From Coccinella septempunctata (Eukaryota > Arthropoda > Insecta > Coleoptera > Coccinellidae): 64,000 bases of DNA. Position 1 is the first letter of the stretch. Each line of letters opens with the position of its first letter. The notes beneath the pieces are model-generated. The model saw nothing but the letters and a program-made list of their open reading frames with translations. It made no database searches and was not told the origin of the DNA. Location of the stretch: the NCBI RefSeq assembly GCF_907165205.1, contig NC_058196.1, positions 14,302,501 to 14,366,500 on the forward strand, given 5' to 3'. This document shows positions 19,425-31,286 of the stretch, one piece after another. The position numbers were made by a program, and so were the translations under genes.

Positions 19425-22018
19425 TATGGAGATTAGAGAGAAGGAGAACGATCGCCGTACTAAAAATGTGTCCCCGAAAACGGGGAACGTAGGCTAGGAG
19501 TCGCTGCGATCGCTACGTTTATCGATAAGGGGTGGGGATTTTAGCGTCCATTTTAAATGAACAGCCTTCATTTTATTTTAGGTTATGTGTCATCGTGGTT
19601 TCTCTGATGATTTTTCAAATACCTTTCTTCAAAACTATATTAAATGTGAGTTCTCTGAATTATATGCAATAAAATACATGTCATATTATAAAGAGGATTA
19701 TGTTATAAGCTTTATTCATTCATAATAAATGACGAAATCAATGAAATTCAAAAGAAATCACTGATCAAAAAAATTTTACCTACGTTTGTTTATCATTGTT
19801 TATTGAAAACAGGTATGTTAGTTGGTTTACTGTAATCTTCATAATTATATAAATTCGCAGAAAGGAGTAGTACACATCAAGACAACAAAAGGTAGCAATC
19901 TTAGATTTAAAACTTGTATTAGAGTAGATTCTGTTTCCAATACTCAGCTGACAACCGTTATAAACGATATATTATGTTATGCCAACAAAATTCTTCAAGA
20001 ATATTCACTTCTGAACCATGTAGTTTTATTGGTTAGATATTCTTATTCAGAAGAGTCCACAATTTCGATTTCGTTCATAATGAATCTATCATCTTTTTGA
20101 TATCTTCATCGCAAAAGTGCTCTTGACACACAAATTGATTCAGAGTCGATTCTCGAGGTAAGGCTTTTTCCAATTTTCTCTCAAAAATGCACTCAGCAAT
20201 TTTATCTCTTCTCCTTTTCTTTCCGATGCCAGAACACTCTTACACTAGCGCACTCTTCAAAATTTCACCATGGTTGTTCTCTTATCAAAAATTGAATACA
20301 ATAATATTCTAATCAAAGATTATAGAGTAGAAAGATAGGAAACGCCCTCATATCGCTAGTACTAAAAACCGACTACATTTTGGCCAGTGAAAACACGCGT
20401 GACAATGAGATGGCGCTAAAAACGCACTGTCAATACAGGAAAACTTTTTGATAACAGTTTTCTGTTTTTAATTGAGGGGCGCGAAATTCGAATTCTATTT
20501 CTCGTATTGCATTCCAATATTGACTTTGTTTCTATCAGAAAACAAACATCCTGAGCGACAAAACAAAAGTATGGTTTTGTTTTGTGATCAGGATGTTAGT
20601 TTTCATCTAAACATTGTTTGGAATCAATTGATATCAACGAAAAACGCTTTTGGATGTGCTATATGTTTATTTGCAATTCATAAAAAATTTACAGAAATTG
20701 AAATAGTGGGCAATAAATGAAGCTTTTCCTAGGACACTAAAGTATATGGTGATCTGCTATACGTCGAAGGTGTTGTTTCTGTACAATAGGTTGTTCTGAA
20801 TTAATGAACTTAGTTGAATTTGTAAAATATACATATATCAGAAATTAATATGAACCAATATTCAATAAACCATCATAACATACATATTCCAGTTACTTAC
20901 ATATGTCGGTATTATTTAAAGAATTTTCAGAACCACACTTAAAAAAAAAAAACTTGCAGACATATGCAAACCTGTATGTCAGTATAGTTTCTTGGTGCTT
21001 TTTTTATGATTTCCTTATGATATGGTCTCTTCATGACACAATATACAAATTGATTAATGAATGAACAAAACACTCACAGCAGGTTTCATAAAACTTTGAC
21101 TTTCTAAACAACAATTTGACAGTCACTTGGTTCCCAAATGGAAATCAATAAAACCTCTGCATTTCTGAATATATTGAAAGAGTAGCAATTGAGAATCATT
21201 GAATGGACCTATAAAGATCATCATTTTCACTTAATAGGCCGTTCATGCAAGGGATGCTTTCTGCATACAACAATTTACGTCGATGAACAGTTCTCAATTG
21301 ACCTGCAGTAAAATGTTCATTGCACATGGTGTGGTTAGTAGTGTTTGCTGAAGTAATTGTCTTCAAGTCCTGAGAATTTTATCCACTTCGGAGCACTGAA
21401 AATAAGAATCAATGAATGGCCAATTCACATGTTATGACTTTTAATACTTATGCTTCCATTTTCCTTAGTTGAATGAAAAACTTAATCACGTAAAATACAT
21501 TTTATTATTTGATCCACCGTTCTTCGCCATTCAATAATTTTCGAACAATATTTTGATGTTTTCACCAAGAAATAAGACAAAAAACTCCAAAAATCAACTA
21601 GAACGAGCGAGATAAACAAAAAGCGGAATGAGAATCAAAACATTCAAAACCTCTTTGATCAAAATTGACGTCTGAAATCTTAAAAAATGTCATATACTTT
21701 TGCAAATGGCACTCAAATTAATATTTTAACCAGTCCTAGCGTTTTAAAAACACGCGTGACACACAGATGTCGCTCAAATCGCTTTAGTCGCCTCGTTTCC
21801 CATCTTTCTACTCTATAATCTTTGATTCTAATCATCTGTCACCAGGAAGACAATTCACTCAGCCAAGTACAATTAGTTTAATTAAAAATTTCGCCATCCC
21901 GTGATGGCCAGCGCGCCTGTTGGCAAACGCATGAACTACCCTATTGGTACATATTTTAGGAGACAAAAAATCTTTGGTCCATAACCAGCGATCGTTCTCC
22001 TTCTCTCTACTCTCCATA
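19425..22018. mobile_element. TIR element H, copy 1 (8-bp duplication), inside the non-LTR element
   Basis: The ends are about 31-bp inverted repeats (TATGGAGATTAGAGAGAAGG at left; CTACTCTCCATA at right), flanked by GTGTTGAC at 19417-19424 and 22019-22026. Without the nested insert it is 1075 bp. A second copy is at 37871-38918. No transposase is recognised, so it is non-autonomous. An 8-bp duplication fits hAT, P or related superfamilies. Confidence 0.87.
20314..21824. mobile_element. hAT-like TIR element (1511 bp) nested in element H
   Basis: The ends read CAAAGATTATAGAGTAGAAA and its complement, about 31 bp with one mismatch. The flanks carry ATTCTAAT at 20306-20313 and 21825-21832. The second copy of element H, near 38755, shows the uninterrupted site. 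CAAAG ends with an 8-bp duplication are hAT-like. Open frames inside (for example 20472-20720) have no recognisable transposase. A 65-bp relic of the left end is at 51091-51155. Confidence 0.87.
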
Positions 22019-22622
22019 GTGTTGACAACCAAGTGGAACGTCTGTGGTTGATATTCCTTCAACCTCGTATGGATTATAACCTCGTTGAAAACATTGTCGT
22101 CAACTAAGTTCCTCGTCTGTGGGCCGCTTCAGGATAGCTCAGGCACTGCGGGAAACTGATTTCAGGGGCCTCCAGGAATGGGAGGCAGGCTGGAGGAAGG
22201 ATGCCCTCCCAGATGTACTCGATTATGTAAACAATCAAAAAGAGCCTGCGGGATTCGACCTGCCCCGCAAAATATGGAGGACGGCAAACAGATATGTTGC
22301 ATAGGTGGAATAAACAACCCTCGCGAAACTGTGAATGTGGAGCAACCTATCGAACAATTTAACATGTAATATCAAGACTGCACACTTACTGCTCACCAAG
22401 GACCAATTACGGATATATACTGTCTACCTCCGGCAGCGATTGAATGGATGATCTTACCTGTTAATTTGTGGACTTGCAAACGCTTTGTTTTGTCATTTTC
22501 TCTGTATGTTCTCACACTTGTTGCTGTGTGTTCTTCATGTTTTCAGTTTTAATTTCGTGTTTTTATGATATAAGACCACACCATCTATACTATTGCCATA
22601 CGCTAAATAAATAAATAAATGA

Positions 22623-23165
22623 ATTCGTATTTATAATCCATTGCTTTTAGAATTTTGAAAAATGAATACCTGCCGTATTCCATATATTGAACTTGAAATA
22701 GATCATACGATTTTCACAAAATGAGTTTTAAACCATGACACGTGTTTTCGCTATAACAACATTCATAGCTTAACCACCGCTTAACCACCGATACTTGAAA
22801 TAATATTGTTCAGACAAGTGGCTGAGAGTGAGGTTTTTCTAGTTGGCTCTTTAATTTTTAAATTTGATTTGTGAGTTTTCAGGATTGATAAAAACAATTT
22901 CGCATCTTTTAAGGCATTTGAAATGTTAATATTAATCCATCCTTAGTTAATATTAATAATAAGAATCGTCAGGACAACTTGATTGAGAACGTTCCACCGA
23001 AGAAGAGCAGATGCTGATCATGGTTTCGGTGCCCTTTGACCTCGTCAGAGCAACATAGCTCCTTCTCTGATATAAAAACGTTTGGAATTGATGAACCCTT
23101 ATTAAAGACTGGTTGTCGATCCTAAGTATTATCGAGTAGTACTAGAGGGCCGTCCAGTATGAAAC
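22623..23165. other. No gene recognised
   Basis: AT-rich sequence with no recognised repeat or frame. Confidence 0.4.
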
Positions 23166-24190
23166 GAGATCCACTTCAATCCCCCCCATAATGAAACCCA
23201 GACGAATACAACCGCATATGTACCATATTTCCTCTAATAGGGAATACTCATTCTGACGAAAATGATGCATTTTTTGTGGAATATCCTTGAAACGTCACAT
23301 TTTGAAATAACGATTTCAACCGTTTCCCCAAAAAAAAATTTAAGTACTTAAAAATGAAAATTAAAAATGGGTATTTAAAATTTTTAAAGCGTTTCGTTTC
23401 TATTGCACAAGTTGGCAACATTGATTGAAATATGCGTTGATAATAAAGGACAACAAATATAGCATCTTGATGAGATAGGCAAGGAAGGCTATCTATGAAG
23501 TCTGCGACGAACGAGGAAGGTCGTAAAATTTTATGGGATTTTTATGGCCGGTTGCTGATGGGGCTCACCACTGAGTACGCGCCTTATGATGACTGTAAAT
23601 CAACAGCTGTTATTTTATAAACAAGCCATTGTTCTTTTTATTTTCTAGTAGGCGCTGTTGCCAAATCGTAAACTACACACGAAGCGATTTAAATTTTGAA
23701 ACCTCATATTTGAAGAATGATTTTAAATAGTTTTCGCGGTGCATTTGAAAAATTCATGAATGAAACTCAAAATTATTCAGTTTAAACTTGCATCTGCTGT
23801 GATAACCCAAATTGAGGAGAATTCCCCATTCCGTACGGTGGCCTGCTTATTCAAGGCAATATGCGTGTAAAGAATTGAGAAGGTGGGAGCACGTTCAGTT
23901 CATGGCAGAAATGATACCAGCGGCAAAATAATGAAGAATGATCACGGCTTAACAGGGAGGCAATGAATACAATAATAAGAGTTATAAATAATATATAAAT
24001 ATCAACAAGTGTAACGATCTGAATTGAAGTAGCCAGTTTGCCATCGATAACTAACGTGCTTCCACCTTCTCAATTCTTTACACGCATGTTGCCTGCAATA
24101 AGCCTGCCAGCGTAGTGAATCAGAGGAAATATGGGACATATGCCATTGTCTTCGTCTGAGTTTCGATCTGGGGGGATCGTCGAAGTTAAA
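23166..24190. repeat. Large interrupted inverted repeat
   Basis: Sequence at about 23190-23245 (CAGACGAATACAACCGCATA onward) is complementary to about 24115-24180. Sequence at about 23840-23895 (GCGTGTAAAGAATTGAGAAG) is complementary to about 24052-24110. The two right arms are adjacent, whereas about 600 bp separate the two left arms, suggesting an insertion into the left arm of a foldback or TIR element. No duplication was found. Confidence 0.6.
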
Positions 24191-25742
24191 AAAATGCTAA
24201 TCAAGGGGGGTTTTTCAAATAACTTTTTGTTTAACACCCTTTTCCCTCCGAGATATAGCCCTTCAAAATTAGGTAAAGAAATACCAATACCTAACCTAAT
24301 AATATAAGGAATAGGTTTTTCGATTTTTCATATGATGGCTGTTAATCGGGCACCATTTTCACTGCTTTGAAAATAAACCTAACACTGTATGGGTGCGTGG
24401 ATTAGTTTCAAAAAACCACTCGTGGGACGTGCGGGTTTTACAGGATTTAATTTCACTGCCAGTGATGACACGTTTAAAATCAATACACAATTGAAAATGA
24501 TAATTTATGATATGAAATGAAAGAGTTACAAAAAAGGAGAACCAAATCCCCGATTCCGAACTATCTAATACCATGGTCACTCAAATCACAAAAGAAATGT
24601 TAGAGAGTAACAGTTCTTTATTGCCTCTAACCGAGGATCAGCCTTTACATTTAAAGCGTTATTTTTAAATAAAATATACAAGTATTAACATGTAATATGG
24701 TACAATAATAATTTGATTGGTTGGTATTCAACATTTTCAAAAGAGTGTGTGTGTTCCGACTTCAAAGTCGGAATTTAACGAAAAATATTTTTAAAATATT
24801 ATGTGGCCCTTTTACGCCTTCATACAAATTGATTTTATTTGTAGTAGTTATTTATTGAACTGTTTCATTTTGTGTTTTCCTGTGTAGGAATATACATAAT
24901 ATGAAATAAAGACGTACATCCATTTATATATCCATATATTCATTAAAAATGTAATATATTCTTTGAAATTGTGAAAATTAATTATGCTTATACTCCTGTA
25001 TCTTTGAGGTAGAAAGTTTTCTTATTGGAGATGGTTAGGTTTGAAGAACTATTGAATACGTGTGTGGGTATGATATTGGAATCTTGGATAGATCCATGCT
25101 CATTATTATAAATCATTTTAAACCTAATGCATTGTGGGCTCGCAGACAATATTGAGTTCGTTACCAAATAAATGAGTAACTTCTGCATCTATTGTTCACT
25201 AAGTAAATCCTGGATTTCAAATGTCACAAACACTATTTTATCGATTGAGTCAGTCCACTGGTGTTCGGAGAACAGCTTCAGCTTTGTCTCCACTGAATCT
25301 GCAATAGTTCTGACCACACGCCAGAGGAAAGTCAATTTGGCTGTTCCGGTGCTCGAAGTTTCAGAAATGGGATTTTCGAGTAGGTATGTTCCATATTCAG
25401 AAATTAAATTAAATTGTTAATTCAAATGGACTTCCAGAAACTCTTCAGAAGGACGAAAGACTAGTACTGAGGATAATCTAGTTGTAATTTAATGAAACAG
25501 TTCCTAGACCCTTCAAGTTGCTAACCATTATTATTTTTACTATGATAGCAGTATTAAGGGATAAGGGAAAACCTGGAATACCGTGTGAATAATGTCATTG
25601 GGTTATAGGTTAAAAAGTGAAAAGATCATTTGCACCCTTTTAAGGTTCATAGAAATTCTATGCGAAATAATTATTTATATACTCAACTAGTTTATTAATG
25701 ACAGCGACTGATGTTCGCTAAATAAATAAACGAGTTGATTAT
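24191..25742. other. No gene recognised
   Basis: Several short frames without known domains (for example 24359-24580 and 24988-25188 on the minus strand). Mostly AT-rich. Confidence 0.4.
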
Positions 25743-25744
25743 AC

Positions 25745-26250
25745 AGGGTGGTCCAGATCGTAACCAAGAAATTTTAACCACGTATTCTGCAGCAAAAATA
25801 AGCCCTAGTTTGTCATATAAACATATGTCGAGAAATGTTTCCTCTCCGAGATACGGGGTGTTAAAATTATAGAAAAAAAATGTTTTTTATTAATAACTCT
25901 CACACTGCTTGAAAAATTTGTTTGAAATTTGGGAAATAGGTTTTGAGCGTCAAGGAGCACTTTTTGCATAATATCATTTCTTTTTTATTCTACCAGTGGC
26001 GTCCGTACTGCAGCGGGACTGAATATTTTCAGATAAAAAAATGATACGCCACTGTTCGATTTGGAGCAAATTCAGTCTCCTGCCTTTTTGCTGTACGAGG
26101 CACCGTTTTCGGTTAAAAAAATAAAACACATTCTCATGCATGAAGAAATCGCCGAAATTTTATATAGCAGAAATAGTATTATTATTATGCACATGGTAAG
26201 TACATAATAATAATTTTATATAGCAGAAATTATTGCGAAATCTTAGATCC
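25745..26250. mobile_element. One-ended transposon relic (CAGGGTGGTCC end)
   Basis: CAGGGTGGTCCAGATCGTAA follows TA at 25743-25744 and looks like the terminal repeat of the many insect TA-inserting elements with CAGGGTG ends. I could not find the matching right end, so the right border is arbitrary. Confidence 0.4.
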
Positions 26251-27235
26251 CTAGATCCCCCCCCCTAGTCCTCACCTTAAAATTCTTTTCATATTAAGGT
26301 TTCGCGAATTTTGTTACATAGTTTGCTTCCATATTGATGAAATCAATCTCGAATTCTATCGCGTTTAGGCTCAATAATTCAGCCTGTTGAATCAAGCTCA
26401 TGATAACGTACAGTAAAGGGTTCTGTATCGTTCCTTCTTGATTGAAGTTTTCACCATCCATTTCCCCCATCTCGAAACGTTCGAAAAAGCAAATAGCCCC
26501 GACACCAGCACAGTTGATCTCTGTAAACTCCAGAAGCGGCAGCGATTCCTGGGACGTCACCGGTTGTTTGTTTATTCATATCCCGAATCTTGTTTGATGC
26601 CCGAAATTAAACTCTATTGCTTTTGCCCATTCGTAGATGTATCGCGTAGTCGGCAATAAAATTCACGGGGTTTACATAATCCGCTTCCAAGATAGGATTT
26701 CGGGTCTCCAGATTTTCATAGAACGTGAGAATAAAATAGGCAAATCGTTCGCTCCTCAGAAAATCCTAGAGCGGATTCTGTTATGGTTTCCCGTCGCGTT
26801 TGTTTTGATGAAAATCACGTTCGCCCAGGTCGCGACACATGACACAGGTGTCATAATGTGCATACAAGATCGTTCGATCAGTAGTAGTGTATTTTTCAGG
26901 TATCCTTAGCATTTGGGGGGAAAGAAGAATGGATTTTAGTGTTACCTATAACGTTAGAATACCAATTATAACAATGAACAATGTTTCAAATACATTTTCA
27001 ACTATTCGATAGTTCTGAAAATTATTTTAAATCTACGAAAATTATGTCATCATTTTGATAAAATTCTGACGTGTCAATCTCTGCTGCATAAATTCCATCA
27101 TTGTGAATTATTCAGAAAATATTCATGTCAGAAGACGATAAAATATTAAAATGCGGACAAAAGTTCGATAAGTTGAAGTTATGGCTGAGAATTTTTCAGT
27201 TCGTGAGTATCCATGATATAATTATACTAAGGGGG
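26251..27235. other. No gene recognised
   Basis: A minus-strand frame at 26294-26560 and plus-strand frames at 26438-26659 and 26637-26909 overlap and cannot all be real; none has a known domain. A C-rich run (CCCCCCCC) lies near 26262. Confidence 0.35.
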
Positions 27236-27510
27236 GATAAGGTCTATCAAATTAGATGGATCTATCGGTGTTGGAATTCCTCACACTAGCCAAGTGTTCC
27301 TTAGTTCTAGTCTTTAACGATCTACAGCTCCTACCAACATAAACAACGTTAAAACCAGGCTTTCTACAAGTCAGAACATAGACGCTCGGCTATTCTAACT
27401 TATCAACCTTACTCTTGTTGTTAATCCATGAATGGCCTGAAATATTCTGCGACTTGAAGCTAACCCTGACATGATCAATTTGATTCATTACGTTGGCTAC
27501 TTGTTTGTGA
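27236..27510 (-). pseudogene. Penelope-like element fragment: GIY-YIG endonuclease
   Basis: Read on the minus strand this segment gives VANVMNQIDHVRVSFK, then SVYVLTC, VVYVGRSCRSLKTR and TKEHLASVRN. The spacing and the residues Y-x-L-T-C, Y-V-G-R-S and L-K-T-R-x-K-E-H are those of the GIY-YIG nuclease at the C terminus of Penelope-like elements. One stop interrupts the linker. The first motif is S-V-Y in place of G-I-Y. The RT part is not visible upstream. Confidence 0.65.
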
Positions 27511-27960
27511 AATAGTCCATAGTGCGGAATGCTGCAAAACCTAGTTTTTGATGCACACTCCTCTTAATATTTCTTCTGGAAAGGTTTTTCAAATTTTTTT
27601 TTGGCATAATTTCCTATTATGACGTATTTTAACACTGTTTGCTGTTCCAGTTGAACAAATGGAATTCATCACAACATAAATTTTCAAATTGAAACCTACC
27701 TAAATTTTTTATTGATTCAGTCGATTCCCTCTTTTCAAGTTTATCCGAGAGTTTATCCTTGTTGAAGTTTCCATTTCAGGTAGATGTAGGGTTTATTCAA
27801 GTAATCCTTACTCTTTTGTACGTAGAGACATACAACATTTAAAGTTCAAACAGTGTTATAATACAACATAGTAAGATAATGGAGAAAGGTGAAGATTTTA
27901 TTGAAAAAAAAAACCGTCCCGTTTCACAATTGAGAATTCCAATAACACATAAACCGCTGT
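27511..27960. other. No gene recognised
   Basis: AT-rich; may contain decayed Penelope-like RT sequence on the minus strand, but I cannot read it. Confidence 0.3.
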
Positions 27961-28272
27961 TTAAATTGCCATCAACTGATCTATCTTAGGATGCGAAGAT
28001 ATACTAGGTATGATATTTGAAATAGGAAAGTAGTAGGTAGAAGGTGAGCTGCAAAGGTCTGAAAATATTTCAGGAATACAGTTCATCGTCGAAAAACCCA
28101 ATATGAAAATTTTCAGCCCAAAATTATTATTAGTTCTCCTTAAATGTCTCAAAGTCCATCGCGTCGAATCATCCCTGTATATTTTCAGATTTGACAACGC
28201 CAGTAGAAGCTTACTCAGTGCCTCTACTTCGAGCCTTTGATGGAACGTTACAAAGATCCTCATATCATCTGA
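27961..28272 (-). CDS. Possible exon of an insect odorant receptor (uncertain)
   Basis: On the minus strand a stretch ending TATTATTTCAG at about 28270 could be a 3' splice site, followed by an open frame of about 100 codons. The frame has a hydrophilic part (RDDSTRWTLRHLRRTN) and a hydrophobic stretch (FGLKIFILGFSTMNCIP), reminiscent of an internal exon of insect odorant receptors (helix, short loop, membrane segment). There is no start, no second exon was found, and sequence upstream contains a stop. It could equally be chance or a pseudogene relic. Confidence 0.2.
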   Translation of the reverse strand, partial: SDDMRIFVTFHQRLEVEALSKLLLALSNLKIYRDDSTRWTLRHLRRTNNNFGLKIFILGFSTMNCIPEIFSDLCSSPSTYYFPISNIIPSISSHPKIDQLMAI

Positions 28273-28454
28273 AATAATAGACAAGAGTAAACAACAAAGG
28301 CTAAATCAGAAAAATTTAGTGAGGGAGTTGACAATAACGCTGTTATTTCTGCCCAATCTATCTCGGCAAGTTCGATGCTTTATTGTGACATCGGAATGTT
28401 GGCACCCTTAACGAATTATCAGAATATCTTAGTGAGGAAATTTTTCTTTGGATA

Positions 28455-29632
28455 ATCGACTATACGAAGATATATTGAAAAATTCTTAGCTTACTATCGA
28501 ACAAAATTTCAATGTCAAAATATTTCATTACTCAAAATATTCTTCTCTTAATTGGATACATTTATTACAGCAAACCCGCAACGTCTCTAGACCTTTGAAA
28601 AAAAATTTTTTTTGTCTTGCACTGCAAACCAGACCTCCGCAGCTTTTATTACCTCCTCGTTGGAAGAAAACTTACGACCTTTTAAACTTTTTTACAGTTG
28701 AAGAAAGAGATGATAATCGGATGAAGCCAAATCTGGTGAATAAGGGGGGTGTTATAGTAATTCAAACCCTAGATCACGAATTTTTTGCATGGCAATATGA
28801 GATTAGTGTGCAGGGGCGTTGTCCTGCAAAAACAAAACACCTTTGGATAGCTTTCCGCGTCTTTTCTATTTAATTTTTCTCGTATAGTGGTCCCGAATAG
28901 TAATCTCCGGTTATTGTTCTACCCTCATTCAAAAACTCAATCAAGATTACTATATGGCAATCCCAAAAAATTGCAGCAAGAACTTTTCCAGTAGATTTTT
29001 GGACACTTCTTAGGTCTTGAAGAATCAGAGTGTCGCCATTCCACCGATATTTGCTTTGTTTTTGGATCGTAGAAATGTACCCAAATCTCATCCATAGTAA
29101 CAATTCGGTTTGAGAAGTCTACATCGTTTTCAAATCGAGCACAGATCGAACGCGATGCGATGCTTCTACCCTTGAACGCTTTTGGTCAACATTCAAACAT
29201 TTGGGGATCCATTTTGCAGCTATTTTTCTCATGTCCGAATTGACGTGAACCATATGATGAACGCGTTCGTATGAAATATTCAGTGCTTCAGATATCCGTT
29301 TCAGCCCAAATCGACGATCTGATAAAATCATGTCATCCATATTTTCGGGGACTGACACAGAAACTGGTCTTCCAGATCGATCATCATTTTCAAATTTACC
29401 TCTTTTGAAGCTTGCAGTCTAATTTTTCATGGTCGCATACAAAGGACATTGATCTCCAAGGGTATTAAGCATATCTTCGTTAATCTGCTTACCTCTTAAC
29501 CCTTTTAAATACAGGTACTTGATGATGGCTCGATACTCCAATTTTTCGATCTCGATTTCGATGGACATCTACTTTCTTTTAATTTATTGCGTAACTCTGG
29601 TTTACTTTTTTGACCTCAAACTTCACACTGGC
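28455..29632 (-). pseudogene. mariner element copy 1, decayed transposase
   Basis: The minus-strand coding relic starts near 29568 and runs to about 28620. Recognisable parts are KLEYRAIIKYLYLKGLRGKQ, DDRSGRPVSVSVPEN, RRFGLKRISEAL, AAKWIPKCLNVDQK, MDEIWVHFYD, LQDNAPAH and PPYSPDLA. These are the mariner helix-turn-helix region and the three acidic catalytic blocks (first, second and third Asp; second and third 34 residues apart). Several stops and frame changes break it, but the second catalytic Asp is kept. It is close to copy 2 at 42.2-43.4 kb in coding and flanking sequence. Ends are approximate because I could not pair the terminal repeats. Confidence 0.85.
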
Positions 29633-29639
29633 GCGCATA

Positions 29640-30509
29640 TGTGTCCTATGATGGCATATAACTGAAAATAAAATAAAATAAATTATTAAATTGGTTCTCA
29701 ACCAGTTTGGTTTCCACCTGATTCGTGAAAGTAAGCTTTCGTCCACTTAGATCGTCTTTTGAAAGTCCTTCATTTAGCGCAAACCTTCTTCAAAGTTAAA
29801 AGTTTTAGCTGCCAGCTCTCAACCCATCACATTTTTTTCCACACTGCCTCCATATCTTCCTCTTTCCAAAGTTGACTCTTTTTTCTTGTTGCCGTAGCTG
29901 TTAATTCAAAAACAATGAATATGATGGCACCCTATGCTATCTTAGAAAAACTTTGACTATGCCATCATATAGACATAAATGTCAACAAACCGAATTGGTA
30001 GGTACTTGTAGTACGACATGACAACAAAGTTTTTTACGTAAAGGGATTTGTTACAGGGTTTTTAAAGGAAGTATAAATTTTTTAAAACAAATTTAAAGGC
30101 ATCTGAATAATTCGAAAATAAATGAAACAACTTTCTTCCATCAACACTTACCTGAAAGGATAAACTGCCAAAAAAAACATTAAAAGGCACTCTCATTCAT
30201 GTGTAACATACAAAAATTATTAATTCGAATGAAAGGAAATGTGCGATTCTATTATGTGAAAAAGTTCATAAAAAAGCTCATCAAAAACTCAATAATTGAG
30301 TTATTGAGGAGCTTTTTTATCATATCAAAAAAAGTTCTATCAATTTCTGGCAAACACAGTTTGAGTTGCTATTTGAAAAACTGAACATGGGAACTGCTTA
30401 ATTCAGAATGAAATTTATCTATTCCAGCAATTTTTTACTAGTCATTACCGAAGATTGCATTTTGTGCCTTACATTTTACCAACTTTAGGGAAAATTAGAG
30501 AAATAAAAA
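29640..30509. other. No gene recognised
   Basis: AT-rich with short Lys/Ile-rich frames typical of non-coding DNA. It includes the likely 5' flank of the gene at 30510. Confidence 0.4.
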
Positions 30510-31286
30510 TGAATATTGAAAGTGTAAGTATCATAGTGATGCCTTGAAATCTTCAATTTTCATCAATCGAATCTGATTTCGATTGTAGGATGAATTTTTT
30601 CGATATGCAAATGTCGATATCGGATATGTTCCCTATTTTTCGTGGATATGCGGTATATCTAATTGGACTAAAGAATGAACTACATTTCAATGTGACCTAT
30701 TATAATTCCGTTCCGAATGATTGCGGTGAACTATTCGTCTATAGGGGTCTATATTGCATCCCAGACAAACAACTACGACCCTTCATCGAATCCTACGCCC
30801 ATTCGAAGTCAAATCGCTTCTCAACTTTGAGGAAGATCTTCTGAGAACATTCCTCATGGAAACTGACCTCCCAAAGATGTTCCTACTCCCAATACATTTA
30901 CCCCAATTCATATTCTCTCCTATTCACAGATCCTGAATGTCTCGCTTCTAAGTTTTGTTGAAGATCACTCGGACTACGTCTACTTACTGAGTTTTGCAGC
31001 CTACTCTCTATCTGTCTTCGCTTCCATCGGAAACTCCGTGATTGTCTCCGGATTTCTGGTGCTCAGGTTTGCTGGTAAGGTGGACGTGTACGTCGAAGAA
31101 ATTTGGCTGTTTTGCGGCGCAGTTTTTCATCTGATATTTGGAGGTATAATATTGAGCGTTAATGTGCTACACGAATTGGGGGAGAGGAACCGGATATCGG
31201 GCTATTTGAGCGTTCTTGTTGGCATTGTTATGTTGGTAGAACCTGTCGCTATTATCTTCAAGAGGAATTTTTGGAAACTAAGATAG
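30510..31286 (+). CDS. Candidate multi-exon host gene, small multi-pass membrane protein
   Basis: A possible first exon has ATG at about 30514 (ATGAATATTGAAAGT) followed by a good 5' splice site GTAAGT and, about 60 bases on, TTTCGATTGTAG at 30589: a typical short insect intron. Open sequence follows. A clear last exon begins after TATTCACAG near 30931 and runs to TAG at 31284-31286. It encodes three hydrophobic segments (LLSFAAYSLSVFASIGNSVI, IWLFCGAVFHLIFGGIIL, YLSVLVGIVMLVEPVAII) and a short basic tail KRNFWKLR. The middle exon structure is unresolved: more than one frame is open between 30590 and 30930. I do not recognise the family; a four-helix membrane protein is plausible. Codon use and splice signals look like host sequence. 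Confidence 0.45.

Larger units (their letters stand above)
18088..22620 (+). pseudogene. jockey-like non-LTR retrotransposon ORF2, 5'-truncated and split
   Basis: The parts are 18088-19416 and 22027-22620. RT blocks are visible: GLDGV.NEFL (18100), a frameshift near 18235, then QAGFRPDRSCTDQA, IGLTAAYDTVWR and NGLPQGYVIAP in the open frame 18297-18812. The catalytic YADD box reads Y-D-D-N, so the second catalytic Asp is lost. Further on are EYGAPVW, RITG-like and HIRRREALPREY motifs. After the inserted TIR element, GFDLPRKIWRT (about 22255) and a Cys/His segment complete the C terminus. The 3' end is marked by repeated TAAA/AAAT at 22603-22620. The copy is dead. Confidence 0.8.

Noticed and set aside
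26294..26909. Frames on both strands as a host gene
   Set aside because: They overlap each other and show no domain or splice support.
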